From the NCBI GenBank assembly GCA_949289855.1, contig CASEPS010000017.1:1-37109 (forward strand): DNA of 37,109 nt, in the 5' to 3' direction. The stretch comes from an uncultured Erysipelotrichaceae bacterium (GTDB lineage: Bacteria > Bacillota_I > Bacilli_A > Erysipelotrichales > Erysipelotrichaceae). Each line of letters starts with the position of its first letter. Positions within the stretch are counted from its first letter, which is position 1. The notes below the pieces were generated by a model. It made no database searches, was not told the DNA's origin, and was given only the letters and a program-made list of their open reading frames with translations. Below, one piece after another: positions 16,145-23,989 of this stretch. Made by a program: the position numbers and the translations under genes.

Positions 16145-16173
16145 GACACGCTCATAGTAGTGTGTCTTTTTTT
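16145..16173 (+). terminator. Intrinsic terminator of the tRNA cluster
   Basis: GACACGCT (16145-16152) pairs with AGTGTGTC (16159-16166) with one wobble, then seven T. Confidence 0.88.
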
Positions 16174-16183
16174 CGTTTTGCAC

Positions 16184-16192
16184 TGCTATAAT
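16184..16192 (+). promoter_or_regulatory. Extended -10 promoter element for the FRG-domain gene
   Basis: TGCTATAAT is a consensus extended -10, 24 bases before the ATG at 16216. A good -35 is not seen; that position overlaps the tRNA terminator tail. Confidence 0.5.
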
Positions 16193-16215
16193 GGAAAGAG
16201 AAGGGAAGGAATTGT

Positions 16216-17532
16216 ATGAAAAGCAATCATCCAGAGACTGAATTGATGAAGAAGTCACCGCTGATTATGGATGCGGTTATCATTTATTGTTGTACAAGGC
16301 TTGTGCGCGATGGATATCGTGACATTGGGTCGGTGTTGCATAATGTGTATTCAAAAAGTGAGATCAGTGCCCATCTCAAGAGGGAGAGCGGGGAAACTGC
16401 TGTTTCTGTATTGTATGGCAATGCCTATTGTTCCTCTGTTGAGGATGCAGTACAAGCACTGGATATGCTTGGACAGTATAAAGTGCAGAACAAGTATGAA
16501 GCGTTTGCCATATTGCAATATGCTTTTAATCCTGTAAGACCGCATGCAAAAGCAGGTGAAATACTTATGGAGCTTGTGAATGATATTGTCGGTTCGCGCA
16601 GGCATCCGGAACTTTCTTCCATCGGGCATGTCAGCCTCAAGGGAGATGTGATGTATTGTGATGAAGAATTTGAGGTGGAGATGATCGATACCGTTGCCCA
16701 CTTTACAGATGTGTTGACAAGGGTTCTGGAAAGTGATGCGGGAAGGAATCATATCTTTTACCGCGGACATTCGGAAGCCAGCTTTGAAATGGTGCCTACA
16801 TTGTTTCGTGAAGAACGGTGGAAGCGCAATGAAGCAAATATGTATTGTGAATTGTTAAATACATGTCCGGAAGATTTTGCGGCTTTGCCTTCGCATATCG
16901 ACAGGCTGACGGAAATGCAGCACTATGGTCTTCCGACAAGACTTCTCGATATTACAAGCAATCCTCTGACAGCTCTCTATTTTGCGTCCAATACCAATCC
17001 GAAGCGCAATGGTGAGGTGATCATGTTATCGGTAGAGGGCAGAAAGCTCAAATATGCCCAATCCCGTACCATTGCCATGGTGGCTTCACTGCCGTTAATG
17101 GGATATGACAACCAGATGACGATGTATTCAGAAAATAATGGAGATGATTATGACAATGCCATCCAGGCATTGATGGAAGAGGTCAATACAGAACGTCCTG
17201 GTTTTGTGATCAATAACCAGATGGAAAAGAACATGAAGGAATATTATGTTGTCATGCCAAACCGAATCAATCGCCGTGTTGACAGACAGGAAGGTGCCTT
17301 CATCATCTGCGGTCTCATGGAAGATTTCTATGGTAATGAGAGAAAACCGGTACGCTCTGCTATTTCGGATATGCGCATCAAGGATTCCCGGGGCAAGAAG
17401 GTATTATTGATGATTCAGGCATCAAAGAAGAAGGAGATTATGCTTTCTCTTGATAAGCTAGGCATCAATAAGTCAACGCTGTTTCCGGAAATTGATGATG
17501 TGGCAGATGATATCAAGAACAAGGTCCGTTAG
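16216..17532 (+). CDS. FRG-domain protein
   Basis: The 438-residue protein has an FRG domain at about residues 160-290, named for its F/Y-R-G motif: FYRGHSEASFEMVPTLFR (181-198) and the second signature LTEMQHYGLPTRLLD (231-245) with NPLTALYFA after it. The biochemical role of FRG domains is unsettled; some occur in genes beside phage-defence loci. The first 150 residues are helical and unrecognised, and the C-terminal 150 have no known motif. GGAAGGA is 5 bases before the ATG, with its own extended -10. It is a single gene between the tRNA cluster and a convergent MerR gene, whose stop codon overlaps its own by 3-4 bases. There is no signal peptide or membrane segment. Confidence 0.85.
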   Translation: MKSNHPETELMKKSPLIMDAVIIYCCTRLVRDGYRDIGSVLHNVYSKSEISAHLKRESGETAVSVLYGNAYCSSVEDAVQALDMLGQYKVQNKYEAFAILQYAFNPVRPHAKAGEILMELVNDIVGSRRHPELSSIGHVSLKGDVMYCDEEFEVEMIDTVAHFTDVLTRVLESDAGRNHIFYRGHSEASFEMVPTLFREERWKRNEANMYCELLNTCPEDFAALPSHIDRLTEMQHYGLPTRLLDITSNPLTALYFASNTNPKRNGEVIMLSVEGRKLKYAQSRTIAMVASLPLMGYDNQMTMYSENNGDDYDNAIQALMEEVNTERPGFVINNQMEKNMKEYYVVMPNRINRRVDRQEGAFIICGLMEDFYGNERKPVRSAISDMRIKDSRGKKVLLMIQASKKKEIMLSLDKLGINKSTLFPEIDDVADDIKNKVR

Positions 17533-18332
17533 AGGGCTTCCGGATCGACGATGTCATTGATGGAGATACAGGCTCTGATGCGGAAATCGTAAATGCGGTT
17601 TCCGTTTTCATGATGGATGCGCATCAGGTAACCAGTCGCATCGGAGACAAATGGTCTTTTGAGTTTTCTGGCATGCAGGATCATCGGGGCAAGCAGGTCA
17701 ACAGATATTTCATCAAGATGTGAAAGGGAGACAATTTCCGCAATGCATATGCCATTTGGAATGATGATGGCATTTTCAGGTATGGCAAAATGATGTTTTT
17801 TCATGAGATAGCGGTACGTGCCAATACCTGTTTTCAATGGGATGGTTTTATTGGAAATCTCACCGTTGAGCACATCTTTGGAAATGAACACAGTTGGGGT
17901 TGTGAAAAGGTAAAAAGCGGTATCCGGTATTGGAAATGGTTCGTACATATCTATTTTTTCATCTACTGACTGCATGACCCAGGCCTTGCCTGTTTCATAC
18001 GTATAGGTGTCATGGATATGCCGTTTTTCCAAAGAGAGATAGTGTTTCAATTCGGTAAGTGCATCGATCTTCTTTGTGATTTCCACATCTTTTTCATTGA
18101 GCATTTCAATCAGTTTCTCGTGTGATGTGACGTGTTCAAAGGTGTCGGCTTCTTCCAGGGTCAGGTTGAGTTCTCTCAGCTTGCGCAGATAGATGAGGGA
18201 AACATAGTCATCCGTTGTGTATTCATAGTAACCATTAGCCAGTTTTTCCGGATGTAAAAACTGCATATTCCGATACATGCGTATGGTTTCCGGATTGATG
18301 CCGGTGATATCTGCGAGTTCTTTGATTTTCAT
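17529..18332 (-). CDS. MerR-family transcriptional regulator with a ligand-binding domain
   Basis: The 267-residue protein starts with a MerR winged helix (MKIKELADITGINPETIRMYRNM, then the YEYTTDDYVSLIYLRKLRELNLTLEEA region), a coiled-coil dimerisation helix (about 75-105), and a C-terminal domain of about 150 residues that looks like a small-molecule sensor of the GyrI/BmrR kind. The ligand is unknown. GGAGGG precedes ATG at 18332. It is transcribed away from the flavin reductase gene; the spacer holds a dyad with MerR-operator geometry, so it probably controls that reductase and itself. Its 3' end meets the FRG gene tail to tail with overlapping stop codons. Confidence 0.9.
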   Translation of the reverse strand: MKIKELADITGINPETIRMYRNMQFLHPEKLANGYYEYTTDDYVSLIYLRKLRELNLTLEEADTFEHVTSHEKLIEMLNEKDVEITKKIDALTELKHYLSLEKRHIHDTYTYETGKAWVMQSVDEKIDMYEPFPIPDTAFYLFTTPTVFISKDVLNGEISNKTIPLKTGIGTYRYLMKKHHFAIPENAIIIPNGICIAEIVSLSHLDEISVDLLAPMILHARKLKRPFVSDATGYLMRIHHENGNRIYDFRIRACISINDIVDPEAL

Positions 18333-18376
18333 ATTCCCTCCAAGTAAGAAAAACGTAAAATAGAGCGGGTGACAGA

Positions 18377-18407
18377 TTGACCCTGTACCTGCTACAGGGA
18401 TTATATG
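18377..18407 (+). promoter_or_regulatory. MerR-type promoter and operator of the flavin reductase
   Basis: TTGACC (18377-18382) and TATATG (18402-18407) stand 19 bases apart, the over-long spacer typical of MerR-activated promoters. The spacer holds a perfect inverted repeat, CCCTGTA-CCTGC-TACAGGG (18381-18399). TATGAT at 18404-18409 is an alternative -10. The opposite strand carries TATAAT (18405-18400), a likely -10 for the divergent regulator gene. Confidence 0.72.
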
Positions 18408-18419
18408 ATAAGTAAATGG

Positions 18420-18437
18420 TTCTGTGTATACACAGAA
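18420..18437. repeat. 18-bp perfect palindrome in the reductase leader
   Basis: TTCTGTGTATACACAGAA is its own reverse complement. It lies just after the expected transcription start and just before the ribosome site (GAAAGGGAGG, 18441-18450). It could be a second operator or an mRNA hairpin near the 5' end. Confidence 0.75.
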
Positions 18438-18454
18438 AGTGAAAGGGAGGAAAA

Positions 18455-21061
18455 ATGAATTCTAAGACAGGCTACAGATCTGCCGTTGTGGGACTTTTCG
18501 CATCGGCACTCGTCCTCGGAGCACTGCCTGGATGTGCAACGACATCAGGCGGTGACACGCTGACTGGAACAGCACCTGGCAGAAATGGTGATGTGACAGT
18601 TGAAGTGGTTTATTCCGACAACAAGATCCAGAGCGTCAAAGTGACGGATCATCAGGAAACAGAAGGTGTTGCGGATGGTGCGCTTGAGCAGATTCCAGCA
18701 GCAATCGTTGAGGCTAACACACCAAATGTCGATACGGTTTCCGGTGCGACAATTACATCAGAAGCAATCATCAATGCGGTTATTGCGGCTTTGGAAAGCG
18801 GTGGCGTAGATGTTGCATCTCTTGGCACGGCTGCACCACATGAAAATGTTCCGGTAACATATACTGCCGGCACATATACGGGTACTGGTGAAGGTTATAA
18901 TGGTCCGATCAATCTGGAGGTTACTTTCACAGAAGATGGTATTGAAAGCATTGATTATTCTGACAATGTCGAAACAAACCACATTGGTACACCGGCATTT
19001 GATTATCTTGTAGAAGATGCAATTGCGGCTAACGGTTCTGGTATTGACTCCGTATCCGGTGCTACATTTACATCTGTTGGTTTCAAGGATGCACTGGCTG
19101 ATGCGGCTGAACAGGCAGAGGCATCTGATCTTGATGGCTTCAAGTCCAACACATATGTACATGAAGCAGAAGATCCGATTGAAGAGACATTTGATGTTGT
19201 TGTCGTCGGTGCAGGTGGTGCCGGTATGGGTGCTGCTGTACAGGCTGCACAGAATGGCAACAGTGTTGTCGTCGTAGAAGAAAATGCAGAAATCGGTGGT
19301 AATACCGTTGCGTCTGGTGGTCAGTTCCAGTCTGCCCAGGGCTATCTTGTCTGGGATCCTGAAAATCCTGATGCAACAACAGGTGAATACAAGGGACAGA
19401 CATATGACAAGGTCAAGGAAGCTGCTGGAAACATTACCATTCTCAAGGAAATTCTGAACTGGAATGAAGAAGAATTCGATCCGGATTACTTCGACAACAG
19501 CGATGAAGCACATACATTTGTTGCGGGTGATGTTGTGACATTGTCCAAGGCTGGTGTGCATGGTGAATATCTTGATACACTCAAGGATCTTAAGGAAGAA
19601 ATCCAGGCATATCTCGACTGGGCACAGCCAAAGCTCGATGCTGGTATTGCTGAAACAGAGCTGACACTGTTCTCTACAGTCAACCTCCATATCTTCCAGA
19701 CATACTATGGCGGTCTGCGTCCAAATGCTGACCAGACAGAATGGGTCTATGGCGACTATGAGCTGGTCAAGCAGTTTGTGGAAGGTGGTCAGGAACTCAA
19801 GGGATGGCTCGAAGATCAGGGTTCATTGTTTGACAATTCCGTACAGCCAACAATCGTCGGTGCTCTCTGGAACCGTGAAAACGACTTCCTCGGCAGTGAC
19901 CTTGATGGTGATGGCAAGGCTGATCCGGATGGCGCAAATGCTTCTGGCAAGACTGTATGGTCCACATATTTTGCACCTACAAGAAATACATTGCTGAACA
20001 CTGTTGATAACCATGAAGACAATGAAATCATGCTGAGAACAAAGGCTGAAGAACTCATTGTTGAAGATGGTAAGGTGACAGGTGTAAAGGCTACCCGTTA
20101 TGATGGCACAGAAGTAACACTGCATGCCAATAAGGGTGTCGTTCTTGCGACAGGTGGTTATGCGGCTGATATCGAGCGTGTAATGGAAACAAATACATAC
20201 TGGAAGGATGGCGCAATTTCCGAAACAACACAGACAACTAACAGATCTTCTCTTGTTGGTGATGGTATCGACATGGCTGAAGCAGCTGGTGCTGGTACAA
20301 CCGGCATGGGCTGGACTCAGATGATGCCGATTTCCTGGGTTGATAATGGTGACCTCGCATTCGGTGGTGGTGACTATGCAATCCATATTTCTCCAGAGAC
20401 TGGCAAGCGCTATGTCAATGAGACCGGTGAACGTGACGTATTGTCCCTTGGTGAATTTGACAACGGTATTACCTATGAAGGCACTAACGGTACAATCATT
20501 GAAATTGCCAATTCCGAAGCACCAATCATGGGTGTATATCCATATGGTTCTCCAAAGGATGAAGATCTCACCCTCTGGGAGAGTGATGTACCAAACAGAC
20601 AGTACACAAGAACAGTTGATGAACTGGACGACCTTTTCAAGGAACTCGGTTTCGAATGCACTGGTGATCAGGTCAGAGAAACTATCGAAGAATACGATAT
20701 GGCTTTGATCAACGGCACAGAAGATGAACTCGAACCGACAAAGACTGGCTGGACACGTCTCATCGGTAAGGCTGACAAGGATGAAAATGGTAACTATATT
20801 GCGGATACTTACACACTAGATGGTGTCAAGCTCAAGGTGAGACTCCTTGCGCCTTCAACACACCATACAATGGGTGGTCTGACAGTGGATGTTGATCGTC
20901 ATGTTCTTGATACAGATGGCAATATCATCGAAGGCCTCTATGCGGCTGGTGAAGTTACTGGTGGTATCCACGGTGGTAACAGACTTGGTGGTAATGCGAT
21001 TGTTGAAATCTTCGTTTCCGGTCGTACTGCTGCTAACGCAATTCAGGCTGACGCTGAATAA
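18455..21061 (+). CDS. Lipid-anchored flavin reductase: two FMN-binding domains plus FAD fumarate-reductase-type domain
   Basis: The 868-residue protein has a lipoprotein signal ending LGALPGC (Cys27), so it acts outside the cell. Two FMN-binding domains follow, each with an SGAT site to which ApbE-type enzymes attach FMN covalently (Thr99 in DTVSGATITS, Thr204 in DSVSGATFTS). From about 245 comes an FAD_binding_2 domain with GAGGAG (252-257) and EENAEIGGNT, and a C-terminal HHTMGGL...GGNRLGGNA, the substrate and flavin contacts of fumarate and urocanate reductases. An EF-hand-like loop DLDGDGKADPDG lies at 482-493. Such proteins pass electrons from membrane flavins to an external acceptor; which acceptor is not readable. 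ApbE is not in the window. Expression is probably under the divergent MerR protein. Confidence 0.92.
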   Translation: MNSKTGYRSAVVGLFASALVLGALPGCATTSGGDTLTGTAPGRNGDVTVEVVYSDNKIQSVKVTDHQETEGVADGALEQIPAAIVEANTPNVDTVSGATITSEAIINAVIAALESGGVDVASLGTAAPHENVPVTYTAGTYTGTGEGYNGPINLEVTFTEDGIESIDYSDNVETNHIGTPAFDYLVEDAIAANGSGIDSVSGATFTSVGFKDALADAAEQAEASDLDGFKSNTYVHEAEDPIEETFDVVVVGAGGAGMGAAVQAAQNGNSVVVVEENAEIGGNTVASGGQFQSAQGYLVWDPENPDATTGEYKGQTYDKVKEAAGNITILKEILNWNEEEFDPDYFDNSDEAHTFVAGDVVTLSKAGVHGEYLDTLKDLKEEIQAYLDWAQPKLDAGIAETELTLFSTVNLHIFQTYYGGLRPNADQTEWVYGDYELVKQFVEGGQELKGWLEDQGSLFDNSVQPTIVGALWNRENDFLGSDLDGDGKADPDGANASGKTVWSTYFAPTRNTLLNTVDNHEDNEIMLRTKAEELIVEDGKVTGVKATRYDGTEVTLHANKGVVLATGGYAADIERVMETNTYWKDGAISETTQTTNRSSLVGDGIDMAEAAGAGTTGMGWTQMMPISWVDNGDLAFGGGDYAIHISPETGKRYVNETGERDVLSLGEFDNGITYEGTNGTIIEIANSEAPIMGVYPYGSPKDEDLTLWESDVPNRQYTRTVDELDDLFKELGFECTGDQVRETIEEYDMALINGTEDELEPTKTGWTRLIGKADKDENGNYIADTYTLDGVKLKVRLLAPSTHHTMGGLTVDVDRHVLDTDGNIIEGLYAAGEVTGGIHGGNRLGGNAIVEIFVSGRTAANAIQADAE

Positions 21062-21070
21062 ATCGTGATG

Positions 21071-21105
21071 ACAGGGCTTCCATATGGGAGTCCTGTTTTC
21101 TTTTT
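21071..21105 (+). terminator. Intrinsic terminator of the flavin reductase gene
   Basis: ACAGGGCTTCC pairs with GGGAGTCCTGT (two wobbles) around ATAT, followed by TTTCTTTTT. Confidence 0.82.
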
Positions 21106-21106
21106 G

Positions 21107-21135
21107 TTGCTTTTAAGCATGTAAAAAAATATAAT
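21107..21135 (+). promoter_or_regulatory. Sigma-A promoter of typA
   Basis: TTGCTT (21107-21112), exactly 17 bases, then TATAAT (21130-21135), 32 bases before the typA start. Confidence 0.85.
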
Positions 21136-21167
21136 AGACACGTTTCGAGAACAGGAGAGGTGAGTAT

Positions 21168-23006
21168 ATGGATTATCAGAAGATTATCAATATTGCGGTG
21201 ATTGCTCACGTTGATGCAGGCAAGTCCACCCTGGTCAATGCGTTTCTCAAGCAGAGCCACGTATTCAAGGATAACGAAAAAGTCGTTGACTGCATTATGG
21301 ACTCCAACGACCTCGAGCGTGAAAGAGGAATTACGATTTATTCAAAAAACTGCTCAGTAACATATAAAGACTACAAGATTAACATTGTCGATACACCAGG
21401 CCATGCGGATTTCTCCAGTGAGGTAGAACGTATTATCAAAACAGTTGATACGGTCATCCTTCTTGTTGATAGTGCAGAGGGTCCAATGCCACAGACAAGA
21501 TTTGTATTGCAGAAGTCCCTGGAAATTGGTCTTCGTCCGATTCTTCTCATCAACAAGATGGACAAGCAGGACGCAAGAGCAACAGAAGTTATCGATGAAG
21601 TATATGATTTGTTCCTGGAACTCAATGCGGCAGATGACCAGCTCGACTTCCCGATTCTTTATGGTGTAGCCCGTGATGGTATTGTCCGCTATGACTGGGA
21701 CAATGATACAAATGAGGACATCGTTCCATTGTTTGAAACGATTATCCACCATGTGCAGGCGTATCCAAATCTCATGGATGAGGCAGTGCAGATGCAGATT
21801 TGTGCGCTTGCTTATGATGATTATATTGGAAGACTCGGTATTGGACGCATCTATAAAGGTACCCTCAAGGCTGCTACCCAGTATGAAGTATGCAATGCCA
21901 ATGGTACTGCCCACCAGGGCAAGACAAACCAGATCTTTGTGTACAAAGGTCTCAGCCGTATTCCGGTAGAAGAAGCACAGTGTGGTGAAATTGTCATGAT
22001 TTCCGGTATTCCGGATATCAACATCGGTGACACATTATGCCCGGTTGGTGTTGCTGATCCTATGCCGATGATCAAGATTGAAGAACCAACACTTTCCATG
22101 AATTTCATGGTTAACGATTCTCCATTTGCTGGTCAGACAGGTAAGTTTGTGACTTCCCGTAACATCCGTGAAAGACTGGAAAAGGAACTTGAAGTCAATG
22201 TAGGTCTCAAGGTAGAAGAAACAGACTCTACCGATACATTCAAGGTTTCCGGCCGTGGTGAACTGCATCTGACAATTCTGTTGGAACAGATGAGACGTGA
22301 AGGCTATGAAATAGCTGTTTCAAGACCTGAAGTCATTCTCAAGAAGATTGATGGTGTAACATGTGAACCGGTAGAAGAAGTTGTCATTGATGTGCCAACA
22401 GAATATTCTGGTAATGTCATCAGTTCTTTGAATGTGCGTAAGGGTGTTCTTTCCAACATGGAAGAAATTGGTTCTTATACACGTATTACCTATATGGTAC
22501 CGACCCGTGGTCTGATCGGTTTCCGTTCTGACTTCATCAATATGACACATGGTGAAGGTACACTTGTACAAAGACTTGCGGACTATGAGCCATTCAAGGG
22601 TGAAATTCCACAGCGTGAAAATGGTGCTCTGATTTCTACAGAAACAGGTGGTGCCATGACATATGCACTCTGGAATATCCAGGAAAGAGGTCAGCTCTTC
22701 ATCGGTGCACAGACACCGGTATATGAAGGTATGATCATCGGTGTTTCTGCCAAGAACATGGACATGGGTGTCAATCCGATCAAGAACAAGAAGATGACAG
22801 CTGTGCGTTCCACTGGTAATGATGAAGCGATGAAGCTTGTACCGCCACGTGTACTGACACTGGAAAGTGCTATTGAATTCATCAATGACGATGAGCTCGT
22901 TGAAATCACACCAACGGATATCCGTGTGCGTAAGAAATATCTGACAGAGATCGAAAGAAGAAGACATTACCGTGAGATCGGCAAGATCGAAAAGGAAGCA
23001 GAATAA
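21168..23006 (+). CDS. typA: Translational GTPase TypA/BipA
   Basis: The 612-residue ribosome-associated GTPase helps late assembly of the 50S subunit and growth under stress. G1 is AHVDAGKST, the switch region DSNDLERERGITI, G3 DTPGHADF and G4 NKMD, all intact. EF-G-like domains II, III and V follow, then the BipA-specific C-terminal domain with TPVYEGMIIG and RKKYL near the end. Length is normal. AGAGGTG precedes the ATG, and a textbook sigma-A promoter lies 32 bases upstream. It is a single gene with its own terminator. Confidence 0.97.
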   Translation: MDYQKIINIAVIAHVDAGKSTLVNAFLKQSHVFKDNEKVVDCIMDSNDLERERGITIYSKNCSVTYKDYKINIVDTPGHADFSSEVERIIKTVDTVILLVDSAEGPMPQTRFVLQKSLEIGLRPILLINKMDKQDARATEVIDEVYDLFLELNAADDQLDFPILYGVARDGIVRYDWDNDTNEDIVPLFETIIHHVQAYPNLMDEAVQMQICALAYDDYIGRLGIGRIYKGTLKAATQYEVCNANGTAHQGKTNQIFVYKGLSRIPVEEAQCGEIVMISGIPDINIGDTLCPVGVADPMPMIKIEEPTLSMNFMVNDSPFAGQTGKFVTSRNIRERLEKELEVNVGLKVEETDSTDTFKVSGRGELHLTILLEQMRREGYEIAVSRPEVILKKIDGVTCEPVEEVVIDVPTEYSGNVISSLNVRKGVLSNMEEIGSYTRITYMVPTRGLIGFRSDFINMTHGEGTLVQRLADYEPFKGEIPQRENGALISTETGGAMTYALWNIQERGQLFIGAQTPVYEGMIIGVSAKNMDMGVNPIKNKKMTAVRSTGNDEAMKLVPPRVLTLESAIEFINDDELVEITPTDIRVRKKYLTEIERRRHYREIGKIEKEAE

Positions 23007-23007
23007 G

Positions 23008-23034
23008 GAAGAAGGCACATGCCTTCTTTTCTTT
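23008..23034 (+). terminator. Intrinsic terminator of typA
   Basis: AAGAAGGC-ACAT-GCCTTCTT followed by TTCTTT. The stem is perfect. Confidence 0.82.
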
Positions 23035-23078
23035 GCCTTCCTTTAGTACAATGAACAACATGTATAGGAGGATTCGCT

Positions 23079-23918
23079 ATGCGGGAACTGAGTGACATAC
23101 AGAAGATTGAACAGAATATCACAAAGACATTTCATAAGGAGCTCTGGGCAAAATTCCAGATTGCCATTCACCGCTATAACCTGATTGAAAAGGGTGATCG
23201 GATTGCGGCATGTATTTCTGGTGGCAAAGACAGCATGTTAATGGCATTCATGCTGCGGATGTACCAGAAATATCATATGGAAGAGTTTGATCTTGTCTTC
23301 CTTGTCATGGACCCGGGATATAACCCGCTGAACAGGCAACGAATAGAAGAGAATGCAAAGAAACTGGGCCTTCCCATTACGGTTTTCTCTACCCGCATAT
23401 TCGATATTGCTAATAACACAGGCAAGTCTCCCTGCTATCTTTGTGCAAGGATGAGAAGAGGTGCACTCTATAACAAGGCGAAGGAACTTGGCTGCAACAA
23501 GATTGCCCTTGGTCATCATCTCAACGATGCCATTGAGACACCGCTTATGTCGATGTTCTATTCTTCCAAGATTGAAACAATCATTCCCAAGTCACATAGT
23601 GAAAACTATGAAGGGATGGAACTCATAAGACCGATGTATTGTATCAAAGAGGATGATATCATTCGCTGGAGTGAGATGAATGATCTGCACTTCATCCGCT
23701 GTGCATGCCGGCTTACGGAAGCACTGGAAGAAGAAAACAGCGGTATCAGTTCAAAGCGCAAAGAGGTAAAAGAACTGATAAAAGTGTTGAAAAAAGACAA
23801 TCCAGAAATTGAGGACAATATCTTCAATGCCCTGCATGCTGTGCAGCTTGATACATTCCCTGGTTACAAACTGGATGGAGTGGTACACAATTTTCTGGAT
23901 GATTATGATGAGAAATGA
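23079..23918 (+). CDS. TtcA/TtuA-like tRNA thiolation enzyme (PP-loop ATPase)
   Basis: The 279-residue protein has the PP-loop SGGKDS (47-52) that activates a tRNA base by adenylation, and the cysteines of the TtcA group: CYLC (Cys119 and Cys122) and CAC (208-210). In TtcA such cysteines bind an Fe-S cluster needed for sulfur transfer. GHHLNDAIET (145-154) is also typical. E. coli TtcA makes 2-thiocytidine at position 32 of tRNA, but Gram-positive relatives differ and the position modified here is not certain. TAGGAGG precedes the ATG at 23079. It stands alone between two terminators, with a possible -10 TACAAT at 23047-23052. Confidence 0.87.
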   Translation: MRELSDIQKIEQNITKTFHKELWAKFQIAIHRYNLIEKGDRIAACISGGKDSMLMAFMLRMYQKYHMEEFDLVFLVMDPGYNPLNRQRIEENAKKLGLPITVFSTRIFDIANNTGKSPCYLCARMRRGALYNKAKELGCNKIALGHHLNDAIETPLMSMFYSSKIETIIPKSHSENYEGMELIRPMYCIKEDDIIRWSEMNDLHFIRCACRLTEALEEENSGISSKRKEVKELIKVLKKDNPEIEDNIFNALHAVQLDTFPGYKLDGVVHNFLDDYDEK

Positions 23919-23940
23919 TCAGCGTAATGCTGGTTTTTTC
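23918..23940 (+). terminator. Intrinsic terminator
   Basis: ATCAGC-GTAAT-GCTGGT with one wobble, then five T. It overlaps the stop codon of the thiolation gene. Confidence 0.7.
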
Positions 23941-23948
23941 TTTTGCTA

Positions 23949-23957
23949 TGTTACAAT
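23949..23957 (+). promoter_or_regulatory. Extended -10 promoter element for the ROK gene
   Basis: TGTTACAAT, the same extended -10 form seen before the nucleotidyltransferase gene, 32 bases before the ROK start. Confidence 0.4.
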
Positions 23958-23989
23958 AAAGGTAATTTCAATAAATTAAGGAGCTGATC

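Noticed and set aside
15980-16258. Minus-strand 92-codon frame across the tRNA cluster
   Set aside because: It is antisense to tRNA-Asp and tRNA-Gly; such translated tRNA complements (with ...RFELAIFSVTG...-like strings) are a well-known annotation artefact.
18758-19690. 310-codon minus-strand frame inside the flavin reductase
   Set aside because: It is antisense to a well-supported gene, and its product is a cysteine-rich string without domains.
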